DNA from: Aestuariispira ectoiniformans
GTDB taxonomy: Bacteria > Pseudomonadota > Alphaproteobacteria > UBA8366 > Aestuariispiraceae
Direction of reading: 5' to 3'
DNA: 64,000 nt
NCBI RefSeq assembly: GCF_025136295.1
Contig: NZ_CP062788.1
Span: 2,143,501-2,207,500, forward strand
Under the pieces are notes generated by a model that ran no database searches, was not told the DNA's origin, and saw nothing but the letters and a program-made list of their open reading frames with translations. The stretch's first letter is position 1. The number at the start of each line of letters is the position of its first letter. The translations under genes and the position numbers were made by a program. Below, in pieces: positions 1-9,840 of this stretch.

Positions 1-1447
1 TGTCCAGCCCGCGGTTATCCGCCGCCTTGCTGGTGAAGTCGTCATAGACAAAATCGAGGAACTGCCGGAATTTGACCAGTTCCTGGTCTGAGAAGTCGGT
101 AACCATACTCCACATCCCGGCATTCTTGCCGGTTTGCACGCGTTCCCATTTGACGCCAAGCTTGTCCCAAAGCGCCTGTGTCACGAATTTACCGGCATAA
201 ACACCGATGGAACCGGTCAGTGTTCCCGGCTGGGCGATAACATGATCCGCGCCCATGGAGACGAAATAGCCCCCGCTGGCGGCCATGTCGGTCATTTGCG
301 CCACCACGGGCTTACCGGCCTCGCGAAGGCGCTGTACCTCACGCCAGACCATGTCGGACTGCGCATAGGCGCCCCCCGGGCTGTCCACACGCAGGAGGAC
401 GGCCTGGATTTTATCGTCTTCGCGCGCCGTGCGCAGGGCGTCGGCAACAAGATACGGGTCGAAGGTCTTGTCATCCCAAAGTCCCTTGCCGTCACCGTTG
501 GGCACGATTGCGCCGACACCCTGGATCAGGGCGATCTCCGTGCCGCTATCTGCGTTGTCGTCTGCTTCACCCGCCAATGCGGCCAGATAGGCGGCGGGGG
601 ATATGGGGGTATAGTCGCCGTCTTTGCCGACGCCAGCCTCCGCACGCAGGTGGTCTTCAAATTCATCACGATAGGCAATGCGGTCGATCAGGCCGTCTTT
701 CAGCGCATCCTCTGCGAGATAGGGGCCGTTATCCACGAGATTGCGTAACCGGCCTTGCAGTTGGGGGCGGTCGGTTTCCGTGTCCCGAACGATCTGGGCC
801 ATCCATCCGTCGACCATTTGCTCAAGGGACTGGCGTACGGGCACGGACATGCCTGTACGCGTAAACGGATCTGCGCCGCCCTTGAATTCCTGGCGTTGTT
901 CAAAGCGGGCCTCGATATTCAGCTTGTCCAGGGCCTTTGCAAAATAGGGTGTTTCCAACGCAAGACCTGTGAGGCCGACACCGCCGGAAGGCTGCAGCCA
1001 GACCTGTTCAAAGGCGGTTGCCGTATAATAGTCCAGGGTGCCGCCCCCAAAGCTGCCCAGGTCTTCGGCGTAGGCAATGGTCATTTTGCCGGATTTGCGG
1101 AAATCTGCTATGGCGTCGCGTAATTCCTGAATATGGGCCGTGCCCAGGCTGCCATATCCGACCAGGGCAACGACGCCGGTGATCCGCGGGTCGTCCTTGG
1201 CCTTCTCTATGGCGTTGAGATGCTCAAGAAAAGTTGCTTGCGGGGCTTCCTGGGAGAAGGGTGTCGGCGCATGAGGTTTTTCCGGAACCGGAGCTGTCAG
1301 GTCCAGCCACAAATAGGCCTGATCGGGCATTTGCGGTGGCTCTTTTTCGTAGCGCAGGACGAGGATGGCAACAGCGACTGTTCCAATGATGACAAGGCCG
1401 CCCAGGGCAGCGAAAAGCCAAAGAAAGAAACGACCGAGATTTCGCAT
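1..1447 (-). CDS. sppA: Signal peptide peptidase SppA, 67K type (partial at C-terminus)
   Basis: Membrane-bound serine protease that digests cleaved signal peptides. The frame starts at an ATG (1445-1447) and stays open to the window edge, giving 482 residues with no stop, so the C-terminus is missing. Residues about 12-32 form one N-terminal membrane anchor. Two tandem S49 domains follow, as in the long E. coli-type enzyme. The Ser nucleophile is Ser391 in a MAASGGYF motif of the second domain, and the general-base Lys is Lys189 in QEFKGGADPF of the first. The next gene leftward lies outside the window. It is about 27 bp downstream of the AhpD-like gene on the same strand. Assignment is firm from both catalytic motifs. 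Confidence 0.93.
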   Translation of the reverse strand, partial: MRNLGRFFLWLFAALGGLVIIGTVAVAILVLRYEKEPPQMPDQAYLWLDLTAPVPEKPHAPTPFSQEAPQATFLEHLNAIEKAKDDPRITGVVALVGYGSLGTAHIQELRDAIADFRKSGKMTIAYAEDLGSFGGGTLDYYTATAFEQVWLQPSGGVGLTGLALETPYFAKALDKLNIEARFEQRQEFKGGADPFTRTGMSVPVRQSLEQMVDGWMAQIVRDTETDRPQLQGRLRNLVDNGPYLAEDALKDGLIDRIAYRDEFEDHLRAEAGVGKDGDYTPISPAAYLAALAGEADDNADSGTEIALIQGVGAIVPNGDGKGLWDDKTFDPYLVADALRTAREDDKIQAVLLRVDSPGGAYAQSDMVWREVQRLREAGKPVVAQMTDMAASGGYFVSMGADHVIAQPGTLTGSIGVYAGKFVTQALWDKLGVKWERVQTGKNAGMWSMVTDFSDQELVKFRQFLDFVYDDFTSKAADNRGLD

Positions 1448-1473
1448 GAAAAATATAGGCTCCTATGCTCGGG

Positions 1474-2046
1474 TCAGCGGTTCATGGCGTGATAGTCCGG
1501 GTTGGGCATCATATCCAGGCCATGTGCCATCCGGTTGGTATAGTTGAAAAAGCCGACAGTCTCGCAGATGTCGAAATAGTCTTCCTGAGTGAAACCGGCA
1601 TCAAGCAAAGCCTGCCGGTCCGCATCAGTGGTTTTGGCCGGGAATTCCGTCATGGCCCAGGCAAAGTTCAGCATGGCCCGATGGCGGTCGGAGAGGGGCG
1701 CGATGCGGTAGTTCATCACCAGCATTTCCCCCAGTTGCGGATCGTCGCTGAGTGCGCGGACCGCCTGACCATGGGCGACAAGGCAGTAATAGCAGCGGTT
1801 GCAGGAACTGACCACGACCGCGATCATCTCGCGTTCCAGTTTGGTGAGGCCGGAGTCGGACAGCATGATTTCATTATAGCTGTCGATAAATTTTCGAAGC
1901 CGTTGTGGGCGGAAGGAATAGGACCGCAGGACATTTGGCACCAACCCCAGCTTTTCTTCACAGATGCGGAAATACTTTTGAAGGTCTGCATCCAACTCAT
2001 CGGTGTCGGGCACCGGCAGGATATGGATATGCTCTGGCTGCGGCAT
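1474..2046 (-). CDS. Peroxidase-related enzyme, AhpD/carboxymuconolactone decarboxylase fold
   Basis: A 190-residue all-helical protein of the alkylhydroperoxidase D-like family. The CxxC-type redox motif reads CNRCYYCLVAHG at about residues 81-92, with the downstream His typical of AhpD proteins. Such proteins reduce peroxides, usually with an external thiol donor; the substrate here is unknown. The ATG at 2044-2046 is preceded by a good GGGAG ribosome site. It lies between a receiver protein and sppA on the same strand, without evident functional linkage. Confidence 0.85.
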   Translation of the reverse strand: MPQPEHIHILPVPDTDELDADLQKYFRICEEKLGLVPNVLRSYSFRPQRLRKFIDSYNEIMLSDSGLTKLEREMIAVVVSSCNRCYYCLVAHGQAVRALSDDPQLGEMLVMNYRIAPLSDRHRAMLNFAWAMTEFPAKTTDADRQALLDAGFTQEDYFDICETVGFFNYTNRMAHGLDMMPNPDYHAMNR

Positions 2047-2111
2047 GCTACTCCCTTTTCGCGAAACTATTATTTTGTCGCTTGTCTATATAGGGATCGC
2101 CCCCATTGATT

Positions 2112-2552
2112 TTAACTGACCAGCCCGTCGTCATTGTGATGGCGAAGGGCCGCGTTATCCAGGCCCATGATGATGCGTTCCAGCAGCGTTTTCGGCATGA
2201 TCGGTTTGGGCAGAACCGAATCGGCCCCGGATCGGATAGCCTCCAGAATAGCCCCCTGATCCTCGACACCGGTCACCATGATAATCGGCAGGTCGCGTGG
2301 CACATCATCATTGTCTTCGCTCAGACGCAGGGTCTGGACGAATTCAATACCACCCATCGGTTTCATATTGATATCAACCAGCGCGAAATCGGGCCGGTAC
2401 TGCCTGAGCTGGGCCAGGGCCTCCCGCCCGTCTGCAACTTCCCGGATTTCGGCAACGGCAACGGTCCGCAAGATGGACTTTATCAGGCGGCGCATTGGCT
2501 CATGGTCGTCGACGACCAGGGCCTTTGTTCCCTTGAACCGTGTCAAATCCAC
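2112..2552 (-). CDS. Stand-alone response regulator receiver protein
   Basis: A 146-residue CheY-like protein made only of a receiver domain plus a short tail, with no output domain. Visible residues are the acidic pair Asp15-Asp16, phosphoacceptor Asp60 (ALVDINMKP), Thr94 (MVTG) and Lys116 (LPKP), so it should be phosphorylatable. No histidine kinase is adjacent, so its partner is unknown. Similar single-domain regulators in alphaproteobacteria serve motility, cell cycle or general stress pathways; I cannot choose among them. Confidence 0.9.
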   Translation of the reverse strand: MDLTRFKGTKALVVDDHEPMRRLIKSILRTVAVAEIREVADGREALAQLRQYRPDFALVDINMKPMGGIEFVQTLRLSEDNDDVPRDLPIIMVTGVEDQGAILEAIRSGADSVLPKPIMPKTLLERIIMGLDNAALRHHNDDGLVS

Positions 2553-2608
2553 GATTGTTCCCCCGCGACGTGTCGGTCAATCATATCAGGTGCGGGCAAT
2601 TTGTTAAA

Positions 2609-3382
2609 TTATTCCGCATCGGTCCGGCCTGCGTAAATAAGGAATTCGACATTACCCTGTGGCCCGGTGATGGGGCTTTCGGTAATGCCGACGGTATGCC
2701 AGCCTTCCTGCGTATCAATCCAGTTCTTAACTTCTTCGCAGACGGCTGCGTGGAGTTCAGGGTCGCGAACAACGCCGCCTTTGCCCACCTGGCCTTTACC
2801 CACTTGGAACTGCGGCTTGATCAGCGCGACCAGCCAGGCACCCGGGCGGGTGAGGGACATGGCAGCCGGCAAGACCTTTTCCAGACCGATGAAACTGGCA
2901 TCGCAGACAACCGCGTCGATCGGGTCGGGAATGATCTCGGTGGTCAGGTGGCGGGCGTTTGTTTCTTCCAGGACAACAACGCGATCATCCTGCCGCAGGT
3001 TCCAGTGAAGCTGCCCGCGCCCGACATCAACGGCATAGACCTTGGCCGCCCCGTTCTGTAACAGCACATCGGTAAAGCCGCCTGTGGATGCGCCGACGTC
3101 GATTGCGGTGATACCAGTCGGATCAAGGTCGAATTCCTTCAGGCCCTTTTCCAGTTTCAGGCCGCCACGACTGACCCAGGGGTGATCCTGTCCCCGGACT
3201 TCCAGCGGTTTGTCGTCGGCCAGTTTGTCGCCCGGTTTCTGGACCCGTTGTTCCCCGGTGAACACCTTACCCGCCATGATCAGTGCCTGCGCCTTCGTGC
3301 GGCTCTCAACCAACCCACGGTCGACCAACAACTGGTCAACGCGTTGCTTCTTTGGCTTGCTCGGTTTGTTCGTCTGGGTCAT
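2609..3382 (-). CDS. tlyA: TlyA family RNA methyltransferase / hemolysin A homologue
   Basis: A 257-residue protein with an N-terminal S4 RNA-binding domain (about residues 12-70) and a C-terminal FtsJ-like SAM methyltransferase domain. The SAM loop AIDVGASTGGFTDVLL and a downstream VCDASFI stretch are visible. TlyA proteins 2'-O-methylate cytidines in rRNA and affect capreomycin sensitivity. I chose the ATG at 3380-3382 because the frame extends further upstream only into the MATE gene. A TTG at 3389-3391 has a better-spaced AGGA and is an alternative start. It probably forms an operon with the MATE gene, whose stop is 10 bp away. Confidence 0.9.
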   Translation of the reverse strand: MTQTNKPSKPKKQRVDQLLVDRGLVESRTKAQALIMAGKVFTGEQRVQKPGDKLADDKPLEVRGQDHPWVSRGGLKLEKGLKEFDLDPTGITAIDVGASTGGFTDVLLQNGAAKVYAVDVGRGQLHWNLRQDDRVVVLEETNARHLTTEIIPDPIDAVVCDASFIGLEKVLPAAMSLTRPGAWLVALIKPQFQVGKGQVGKGGVVRDPELHAAVCEEVKNWIDTQEGWHTVGITESPITGPQGNVEFLIYAGRTDAE

Positions 3383-3392
3383 GGCATCCAAA

Positions 3393-4796
3393 TTATATCC
3401 TGTTTCGGGTGAGATAGCGGAAACGAAGCGAGAAAGCCAGCGCCGTAAGCACAAGACCGGTCGCCAGTCCCCACCAGATGCCGACAGCGCCCCATTCAAA
3501 AACAAAACCAAACAGGACAGCCACGCTCATGCCGAAGACCCAATAGGTCACCACGGCGATGAGGGTTGGCACCTTCATATCCGACATGCCGTGCAGGATA
3601 CCGGACATCACCAGTTGAAGACCGTCGAATATCTGGAATACGGCGGCGACGGTGATCAGGGATACCGCAAGCAGGATCACCTGCGGGGCATTCGCCGTGC
3701 CGGGGTCAATGAATACGGCGGCCAGACGATCAGGGATCGCCAGGAAAATAATAGCCGAGGTGACCATAATGCACAGCGAAAGTACAAGGGCGGCATAGGC
3801 CGCACGATGAATGCCATTTCCATCCTTGGCGCCAAAGGCATAACCCACGCGTGCAACCGCGGCATCGGCGAGCCCAATGGACCCCATGAAGGAGATGGAC
3901 GTCAGGTTGAGGGCAATGGCGTGAGCGGCGACCTCACGTGGCCCCAGCAGGCCCATCAGCATGGTTGCCGCCGAAAACAGGCCTTCTTCCATGAGAAGCT
4001 GCAGGGAAATCGGCCAGCCCATGGCAAAGAAATTGCGGTAGGTTTGCCAGTCCGGCCGCCAAATGCGGGCGAATATCCGATAGCGGCGAAAGGGTTTGCG
4101 GAAGGCCGTTACGGCGATCATAGCCAACAGCATCAGAATGTTGACGATAGTGCTTGCCACGCCTGCACCGCGCATCCCCATTTCCGGCAATCCGAAATTG
4201 CCGAATATCAGTCCGTAATCCAGGACGATATTCACCGCAACCGCGCCCCACATGATCAGCATTGCGGCAGTCGGGTGACCCAGCGTGATCAGGAAACAAC
4301 GCAGTGCGACATAGGCGATCGCCGGTAAAAGGCTCCACATGAAAAAATGCATATAGGGGGCTGACAGTGCCACCAGGTCCGGGGACTGGCGCAAAAGCAG
4401 CAGAATGTCGTCGATATGCCACAGGACGAAATAACCGGGTATGGCCATTGTCACTGCAACCCATAGCCCTTGCCGGATCACCCGGCGCATCTGCCTCGGT
4501 TGTTTGGCTCCACGTGCCTGGGAGGCAAGCGGCGTCGCCGGAAGGACGATCCCCAGAGCAAAGAGGAAGACGATCAGATAAACGGCAATGGCCAGACTGC
4601 CTGCGGCAATCTGATTGGGGCCCAAGCGGCCGATCATGATGACGTCGGTAATGCCGATTGCCATCTGCCCCAGATAGCTGAGCGACAGGGGCCAGGCGAT
4701 CTTGAAAGTCGCATGGAAGTCCTCAGCACCCGGACGGCGACCCTTCTTGGAGGGCGACTGACCGGTCCGATTTGTCTTTTCCAAGCGCTGCAACAT
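3393..4796 (-). CDS. MATE family multidrug/Na+ antiporter
   Basis: A 467-residue polytopic protein with about 12 hydrophobic segments in two repeated halves, typical of NorM-like MATE exporters that expel cationic drugs in exchange for Na+ or H+. The segment ITDVIMIGRLGPNQIAAGSLA matches the conserved first MatE domain. I prefer the ATG at 4794-4796, preceded by GGGTGAGAAAG, over a TTG at 4841 that would add 15 residues. It sits directly upstream of tlyA on the same strand. Substrate unknown. Confidence 0.9.
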   Translation of the reverse strand: MLQRLEKTNRTGQSPSKKGRRPGAEDFHATFKIAWPLSLSYLGQMAIGITDVIMIGRLGPNQIAAGSLAIAVYLIVFLFALGIVLPATPLASQARGAKQPRQMRRVIRQGLWVAVTMAIPGYFVLWHIDDILLLLRQSPDLVALSAPYMHFFMWSLLPAIAYVALRCFLITLGHPTAAMLIMWGAVAVNIVLDYGLIFGNFGLPEMGMRGAGVASTIVNILMLLAMIAVTAFRKPFRRYRIFARIWRPDWQTYRNFFAMGWPISLQLLMEEGLFSAATMLMGLLGPREVAAHAIALNLTSISFMGSIGLADAAVARVGYAFGAKDGNGIHRAAYAALVLSLCIMVTSAIIFLAIPDRLAAVFIDPGTANAPQVILLAVSLITVAAVFQIFDGLQLVMSGILHGMSDMKVPTLIAVVTYWVFGMSVAVLFGFVFEWGAVGIWWGLATGLVLTALAFSLRFRYLTRNRI

Positions 4797-4955
4797 CTTT
4801 CTCACCCTGATTTCGAAGTGGCGAAGCGGTAACTCCCACAACGATTGCAGCCGCCGGTGGAGGGATATTGATTGGGATTAAATATGCTGATTCTGCGCAG
4901 CCAACACGCGAAAGCCGGGAAAGCTAGCAACTATACTGGCAATTGGAAAGGCAAT

Positions 4956-5354
4956 TCAGCCGTTTTCCTCCGGCATTGCGGGGCGGTGGCTGGGTTTGGA
5001 TATGAGGTAGGCTGCCACGGCCAGCATCACAATCCCGGTTCCAACCAGGGACCAGACGGGCGGTTTGAAAAAGATTGCGGTAATCGTCAGCCCACCCGCC
5101 ATGGCGACACAGGCCCAGATCTTGCCCCATAGAGGGATCACGCGATAACGGTCCCAGTCACGCAGGAGGGGGCCGTAAATCCTATGATGATAGAGCCAGT
5201 TGTGAAACCGCTCGGAACTTCTGGAAAAGGCCCAAAGTGCAACAATCAGGAATGGCACCGTCGGCATGATCGGAAGAAAGGCACCGACAATCCCCAGACC
5301 TGTGCTGATCAACCCGATCAAGAGATAGATCAGCCGTATGGTTGCACGTGTCAT
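4956..5354 (-). CDS. DUF454 (YbaN-like) small inner-membrane protein
   Basis: 132 residues with three to four hydrophobic stretches (about 8-30, 33-45, 80-96 and 100-117). The signature segment FLPIMPTVPFLIVALWAFSR followed by a RFHNWLYHHRIYGPLLRDW stretch is typical of the DUF454/YbaN family. Function is not established. It is downstream of dxs on the same strand with a gap of about 65 bp, so co-transcription is possible. Confidence 0.85.
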   Translation of the reverse strand: MTRATIRLIYLLIGLISTGLGIVGAFLPIMPTVPFLIVALWAFSRSSERFHNWLYHHRIYGPLLRDWDRYRVIPLWGKIWACVAMAGGLTITAIFFKPPVWSLVGTGIVMLAVAAYLISKPSHRPAMPEENG

Positions 5355-5418
5355 TTGTCGAGCCTAAGCAATTCACGAGGAATGTCAGAGATTGCGATTG
5401 ACCGGCCCGATGTCAAGG

Positions 5419-7341
5419 TCAGGCGCGGGCCGGTTTGTTACCCGTCTTGGACGCCTGTTTTTCCATGGCCTCTACCGCTGTGCGGACGATTGCAGCCGCA
5501 TCCAGGCCCGCCCATTCAAGCTGTCTTGCAGGCGATGCCTGATCGAGGAATTCATCGGGCATGAACATAGGCCGGACGGTCAGGTCCCGCGTCAGGTCAT
5601 TGCGCAGCAGATAGTCGCTGACCATGCTGGCAAAGCCACCGATGGAGCCTTCTTCGACGGTAATCAGCAACTCATGGTTTTCAGCCAGTTTGTGAATCAG
5701 GTCCGTATCAAGGGGTTTGGCAAAGCGGGCATCGGCCACTGTCACGCTGAACCCGCGGTTCTGGAGTTCGTCCGCGGCATCCAGGGCATCTGCCAGTCGG
5801 CTGCCCAAGGACAGGATAGCGATGGTCTTGCCTTCGCGAAGTACACGGCCCTTCCCGATTTCCAGGATTTCCGGTTCTTCGGGCATCTCGACACCGACAC
5901 CTTCGCCACGCGGATAGCGGAAGGCGCTTGGCCGGTCGTCTATGGCCGCGGCGGTGGCTGTCATATGGACCAGTTCGGCTTCATCTGCCGGCGCCATCAC
6001 CACGAAATCCGGCAGGCAGCATAGATAGGTGAGGTCGAAGGCACCGCAATGGGTGGAGCCGTCGGCGCCGACAAACCCCGCACGGTCGATGGCAAAACGC
6101 ACGGGCAACTTCTGGATTGCAACGTCATGCACAACCTGATCGTAGCCACGCTGCAAGAAGGTGGAATAGATCGCGGCAAAAGGCTTGTATCCTTCTGTCG
6201 CCATGCCTGCGGCGAAGGTGACTGCATGCTGTTCGGCGATGCCGACGTCAAAGGTCCGCTCCGGATGCGCCTTTTCAAAGAGATTGATCCCGGTGCCCGA
6301 GGGCATGGCCGCCGTGATGGCGACGATCTTGTCGTCCTTGTCGGCCAGTTTGGTCAACGTCTGCCCGAACACACCTGTGTACGACGGCGCATTGGGCTTG
6401 GCTTTATGCTGTGCGCCAGTGACCACGTCAAAACGGGAGACGCCGTGATATTTGTCGGCGGCTTCTTCCGCCGGTTTGTAGCCTTTACCTTTCTGGGTCA
6501 CCACGTGGACCAGGAAGGGACCGCGTTCTTCCGCATCTCGGACATTCTTCAGAATCGGCAGCAGATGTTCCATATTGTGGCCGTCGATCGGGCCGACATA
6601 ATAGAACCCCATTTCCTCGAACAAGGTGCCGCCGGTGACAAAACCGCGTGCAAATTCTTCTGCCTTGGCCGCCGCTTTTTCCATCGGTTCCGGGAATTTA
6701 TGGGCCAACCACTTGGCTGCCTCCCGCAGCGAGAGATAAGGCTTGGAAGACAGCAGCTTGGACAGATAAGCGCTCATCGCGCCAACCGGCGGTGCGATGG
6801 ACATGTCGTTGTCGTTCAGGATCACGACCAGACGCGAATTGGTGGCGCCTGCATTGTTCATTGCCTCATAGGCCATGCCCGCGCTCATGGCGCCGTCGCC
6901 GATGACGGCAATGACGGTATTGTCCACGCCTGCGAGGTCGCTGGCCACAGCCATGCCCAGACCTGCAGAGATCGAAGTGGAACTGTGAGCAGCGCCGAAG
7001 GGATCGTATTCGCTTTCAGAGCGTTTGGTAAAGCCGCTCAACCCACCTTCCTGACGTAGGGTGCGGATACGGTCGCGGCGTCCGGTCAGAATCTTGTGCG
7101 GATAGCATTGATGCCCGACGTCCCAGATCAACCGGTCGTCCGGCGTGTTGAAGACATGATGCAAGGCGACGGTCAATTCGACAACGCCAAGGCCCGCCCC
7201 CAGATGGCCGCCCGTGTGGGACACCGCATGCACGGTTTCCGAGCGCAATTCATCCGCAAGCTGTTGAAGCTTGCTTTCATCTACCTTGCGAAGGTCTTCA
7301 GGTAGCTTGACCTGATCCAAAAGGGGCGTTTCCAGTTTCAC
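5419..7341 (-). CDS. dxs: 1-deoxy-D-xylulose-5-phosphate synthase
   Basis: First enzyme of the MEP isoprenoid pathway; it condenses pyruvate and glyceraldehyde 3-phosphate using thiamine diphosphate. Length (640 residues) is normal. The TPP/Mg motif GDGAMSAG lies at 148-155 with NDND near 176-179. Glu370 in IAEQHAV is the cofactor-activating glutamate of the transketolase pyrimidine domain, and the C-terminal transketolase domain ends the protein. The start is GTG (7339-7341) behind a strong GGGGAGAG site. It follows ispA by 51 bp. Its need for thiamine links it loosely to the thiBPQ operon further along. Confidence 0.97.
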   Translation of the reverse strand: MKLETPLLDQVKLPEDLRKVDESKLQQLADELRSETVHAVSHTGGHLGAGLGVVELTVALHHVFNTPDDRLIWDVGHQCYPHKILTGRRDRIRTLRQEGGLSGFTKRSESEYDPFGAAHSSTSISAGLGMAVASDLAGVDNTVIAVIGDGAMSAGMAYEAMNNAGATNSRLVVILNDNDMSIAPPVGAMSAYLSKLLSSKPYLSLREAAKWLAHKFPEPMEKAAAKAEEFARGFVTGGTLFEEMGFYYVGPIDGHNMEHLLPILKNVRDAEERGPFLVHVVTQKGKGYKPAEEAADKYHGVSRFDVVTGAQHKAKPNAPSYTGVFGQTLTKLADKDDKIVAITAAMPSGTGINLFEKAHPERTFDVGIAEQHAVTFAAGMATEGYKPFAAIYSTFLQRGYDQVVHDVAIQKLPVRFAIDRAGFVGADGSTHCGAFDLTYLCCLPDFVVMAPADEAELVHMTATAAAIDDRPSAFRYPRGEGVGVEMPEEPEILEIGKGRVLREGKTIAILSLGSRLADALDAADELQNRGFSVTVADARFAKPLDTDLIHKLAENHELLITVEEGSIGGFASMVSDYLLRNDLTRDLTVRPMFMPDEFLDQASPARQLEWAGLDAAAIVRTAVEAMEKQASKTGNKPARA

Positions 7342-7392
7342 TTTATACTCTCCCCGTTTTACGGGTGCTGAGACAAGACAATCTTGAGGATG

Positions 7393-8283
7393 TTAGTTGC
7401 GGCGCTCGACGACGAATTGCGCCACCATCCGTAAGAAGTCTGCCTTTTCGTCGAAAATAGCAAGATGGTCAACTGCCTGCTTTGCCAGCAGTGCGGCCTG
7501 CTCACGCGCGCGTTCCGGCCCCAGAATGGAAACGAAGGTGGCTTTCCCTCTGTTCTCATCCTTGCCGACGGCCTTGCCCGTTTCTTCTTCTGAGCCTTCC
7601 ACGTCCAACAAGTCGTCGGCGATCTGGAAGGCCAGGCCCAGGTCCTGGCTATAGCCACGCAGGGCTTCGCTGGCCTTTTCCGGGGCGTTGCCCATGATCG
7701 CACCTGCCTGACAGGAAAACTCGATCAGGCGGCCGGTTTTGAGGCGTTGCAGGCGTGTAATGGCGGTAATGTCCACATCCGTCTGCTGTTCCGCCCGCAG
7801 GTCGATCATCTGGCCGCCGACCATGCCGTGGCTGCCGGATGCCCTGGCCAGGGCATGGACCAGCTCACAGCGCACACGCGGATTGTCATGGGTATCCGGG
7901 TGGGCGAGGACTTCAAATGCCATGGTCAGCAAGGCATCGCCTGCCAGAATGGCGGTTGCTTCGTCGTATTCCCTGTGGACGGTCGGCTTGCCACGGCGCA
8001 AGTCGTCGTCATCCATGGCTGGCAGATCGTCATGGATCAGGGAATAGCAATGCACCATTTCGACGGCTGCGGCGGCGCGCAGGGCGCATGTTTCACCGAC
8101 GGAAAAAAGCCTGGCGCTTTCGGTCAGCAGGAAAGGACGAAGCCGTTTGCCGCCGTCCAGGCTGCCATGCCGCATCGCCGAGATCAGGCGCAATTCAGGT
8201 GCTTCGTCCGACGCAAGAAGCCGTTCAATTTCCGATTCGACCGCACTGGCGGTTCCGGCCATTGCTTTTGTTAGCGCATCCAT
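7393..8283 (-). CDS. ispA: Polyprenyl (farnesyl/geranyl) diphosphate synthase
   Basis: A 296-residue trans-prenyltransferase that chains isopentenyl and dimethylallyl diphosphates. The first Asp-rich motif reads DDLPAMDDDD at 85-94 and the second reads DDLLDVEG in the C-terminal half, with GGKRLRP at 44-50 binding IPP. Length and motifs fit IspA-type farnesyl diphosphate synthase. It lies between xseB and dxs, the usual alphaproteobacterial order. Product chain length is inferred from this context, not read from the sequence. Confidence 0.95.
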   Translation of the reverse strand: MDALTKAMAGTASAVESEIERLLASDEAPELRLISAMRHGSLDGGKRLRPFLLTESARLFSVGETCALRAAAAVEMVHCYSLIHDDLPAMDDDDLRRGKPTVHREYDEATAILAGDALLTMAFEVLAHPDTHDNPRVRCELVHALARASGSHGMVGGQMIDLRAEQQTDVDITAITRLQRLKTGRLIEFSCQAGAIMGNAPEKASEALRGYSQDLGLAFQIADDLLDVEGSEEETGKAVGKDENRGKATFVSILGPERAREQAALLAKQAVDHLAIFDEKADFLRMVAQFVVERRN

Positions 8284-8328
8284 GAAATCCGGTAGCCTGT
8301 TTTTTTTACTGATTTGGAATTTGATAGA

Positions 8329-8577
8329 TTAACCGATATCGGTCTCGTTGGCATCAACCGCGCCGTCCGGACCCAGAGATATCTTTTCCACACGCATCCG
8401 CGCTTCTGCCAGCTTCTTCTCGCAATGCCGTTTCAGGGCAGCCCCCCGTTCATAGGCATTAATCGACTCGTCCAGCGAGACACTGCCGCTTTCCAGGGCT
8501 TTGACGATTGTTTCCAATTCCTGCAGCGCCTGTTCGAAGCCCATGGCGTCAATGGCGGTGGCGTCTTTGTCGGCCAT
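8329..8577 (-). CDS. xseB: Exodeoxyribonuclease VII small subunit
   Basis: An 82-residue helical protein with the XseB core FEQALQELETIVKALESGSV and a following LDESINAYERG. It partners the large XseA subunit in degrading single-stranded DNA; xseA is not in the window. The ATG (8575-8577) has an AAGGAG site. It is first gene of the xseB-ispA-dxs unit, with a 45-bp gap to ispA. Confidence 0.95.
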   Translation of the reverse strand: MADKDATAIDAMGFEQALQELETIVKALESGSVSLDESINAYERGAALKRHCEKKLAEARMRVEKISLGPDGAVDANETDIG

Positions 8578-8768
8578 CTAAAACTCCTTCCACTTTTGGG
8601 CGCGGAGTTTATTCCCTTCCTCAGGGTAGGCCAAGGGGAAGTTCACGGAAATCTTTCACAGTTGCAATGGGCTACTTGAAACCCGGAATGATGATCTTAC
8701 CTATTTAATGCGATCAATTATGAATTGCAAAAATTTGAGCATTAATCATTAAGATTCCAGGATTTGAA

Positions 8769-9104
8769 ATGTCTCAGAGTGAACCGGAAAATACGGCGCG
8801 GTTGGGTGCTGTGAACCAGAAAATCGTCGCTGACGGGGAAAGTCTGCCTGTCGTGAAGCTGAAGGATGGCAGCAATGTGCAGACCGGGACGGTTGCCACG
8901 ATGCTGGTCAACATCGGGCTGTATAACGATGGCGCGCGTGGTCAGGTGGAGCGTGAACTGGAAATGGCGGTGCCGACCCTTGTTAAAGTCGGCCTGTTTG
9001 ACCTGTTTCACCCGGATGAATGGGCGAAGGGGGACAATCCCGGACGGCGTTTCGTAGGCGACGCCGCGAAGACATATTTGCAGGAAAGCGGTTCAACCGA
9101 ATGA
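8769..9104 (+). CDS. Small protein of unknown function
   Basis: 111 residues, soluble, no signal peptide or membrane segment. I do not recognise a family with confidence. The central part (VATMLVNIGLYNDG, then a helix ending in LVKVGLFDLFHPDEWAKG) looks like a compact alpha/beta fold. It is a single gene bounded downstream by a clear terminator hairpin shared with the converging nitroreductase, and upstream by the divergent xseB promoter region. Codon use resembles its neighbours, so it looks native. Confidence 0.7.
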   Translation: MSQSEPENTARLGAVNQKIVADGESLPVVKLKDGSNVQTGTVATMLVNIGLYNDGARGQVERELEMAVPTLVKVGLFDLFHPDEWAKGDNPGRRFVGDAAKTYLQESGSTE

Positions 9105-9112
9105 AGAACCGA

Positions 9113-9144
9113 AAAGACCCTGGCCTGCGACGGTCAGGGTCTTT
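9113..9144. terminator. Bidirectional hairpin terminator
   Basis: A 10-bp perfect stem, AAAGACCCTG (9113-9122) and CAGGGTCTTT (9135-9144), with a 12-nt loop. The run of A/T at the stem base can serve both strands. It sits between the convergent unknown gene (stop 9104) and the nitroreductase (stop 9163). Confidence 0.75.
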
Positions 9145-9162
9145 GTTCAGGCAGCGCGGCGA

Positions 9163-9840
9163 CTACAGGAAGCTGCAAATCTCGTCGAGAGGCTTCTTGT
9201 GGGTGGCATGTTCCGGCACTGTTGCGTCTTCGGCCGGATAGCCCGCGACCAACAGAATATAGGGGCGCTCGTTGTCCGGGCGTTTGCAGATTTTATTCAG
9301 GAAATTCATTGGATTGGGTGTGTGCGTCAGGGTTGCAAGTCCGGCATGGTGCAGGGCGGCAATCAGGAAGCCGGTTGCGATGTTGACCGATTCCGGCACA
9401 TAGTAGTTCTTAACCTTTTCGCCATTCTCACCAACGCTGTAGCGTTCACCAAAAATAGCGATCAGCCAGGGTGCGGTTTCCAGAAACGGCTTATTGGCGT
9501 CGGTGCCAAGCGGCTCCAGGGCGTGAAGCCATTCTGTCCCTGCTTTTCCTGCATAAAAAGCGCGTTCTTCCTCTTCCGCTGCCGCGCGAATTTCCGTACG
9601 AAGCGGGCCCTTGCCTATGACGGTGAAATGCCAGGGTTGCTGGTTCGCGCCATTGGGGGCGGTGCCTGCGGTTTTCAGGCAGGTCTCGATAATCTCCCGC
9701 GGGACGGGACGGTCGGCGAAGTCGCGGACCGTGCGGCGGCGACGTAGACTTTCATAGAATTCCTCGGCCCGGCGGGTCATCTCTTCTACTGGATATTCCC
9801 GGAATTCGCTAAGTGGGAGGTAGGTCGGGGTGGTCATCAT
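9163..9840 (-). CDS. Nitroreductase family flavoprotein, iodotyrosine-deiodinase-like
   Basis: 225 residues of the FMN-binding nitroreductase fold. The N-terminal [17 protein letters not shown] and the [15 protein letters not shown] segment match FMN-contact regions of the iodotyrosine deiodinase (IYD) subgroup, and [12 protein letters not shown] is also IYD-like. Family members carry out reductive dehalogenation or nitro reduction; the bacterial substrate is generally unknown. The start is one of two consecutive ATGs (9835-9840) behind AGGACAGGT. It is monocistronic and divergent from the deacetylase gene at 9981. Confidence 0.85.
   Translation of the reverse strand: MMTTPTYLPLSEFREYPVEEMTRRAEEFYESLRRRRTVRDFADRPVPREIIETCLKTAGTAPNGANQQPWHFTVIGKGPLRTEIRAAAEEEERAFYAGKAGTEWLHALEPLGTDANKPFLETAPWLIAIFGERYSVGENGEKVKNYYVPESVNIATGFLIAALHHAGLATLTHTPNPMNFLNKICKRPDNERPYILLVAGYPAEDATVPEHATHKKPLDEICSFL

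Noticed and set aside
3210..4328. Plus-strand 372-codon frame opposite tlyA and MATE
   Set aside because: Low-complexity His/Gln-rich product, opposite two genes with strong family matches.
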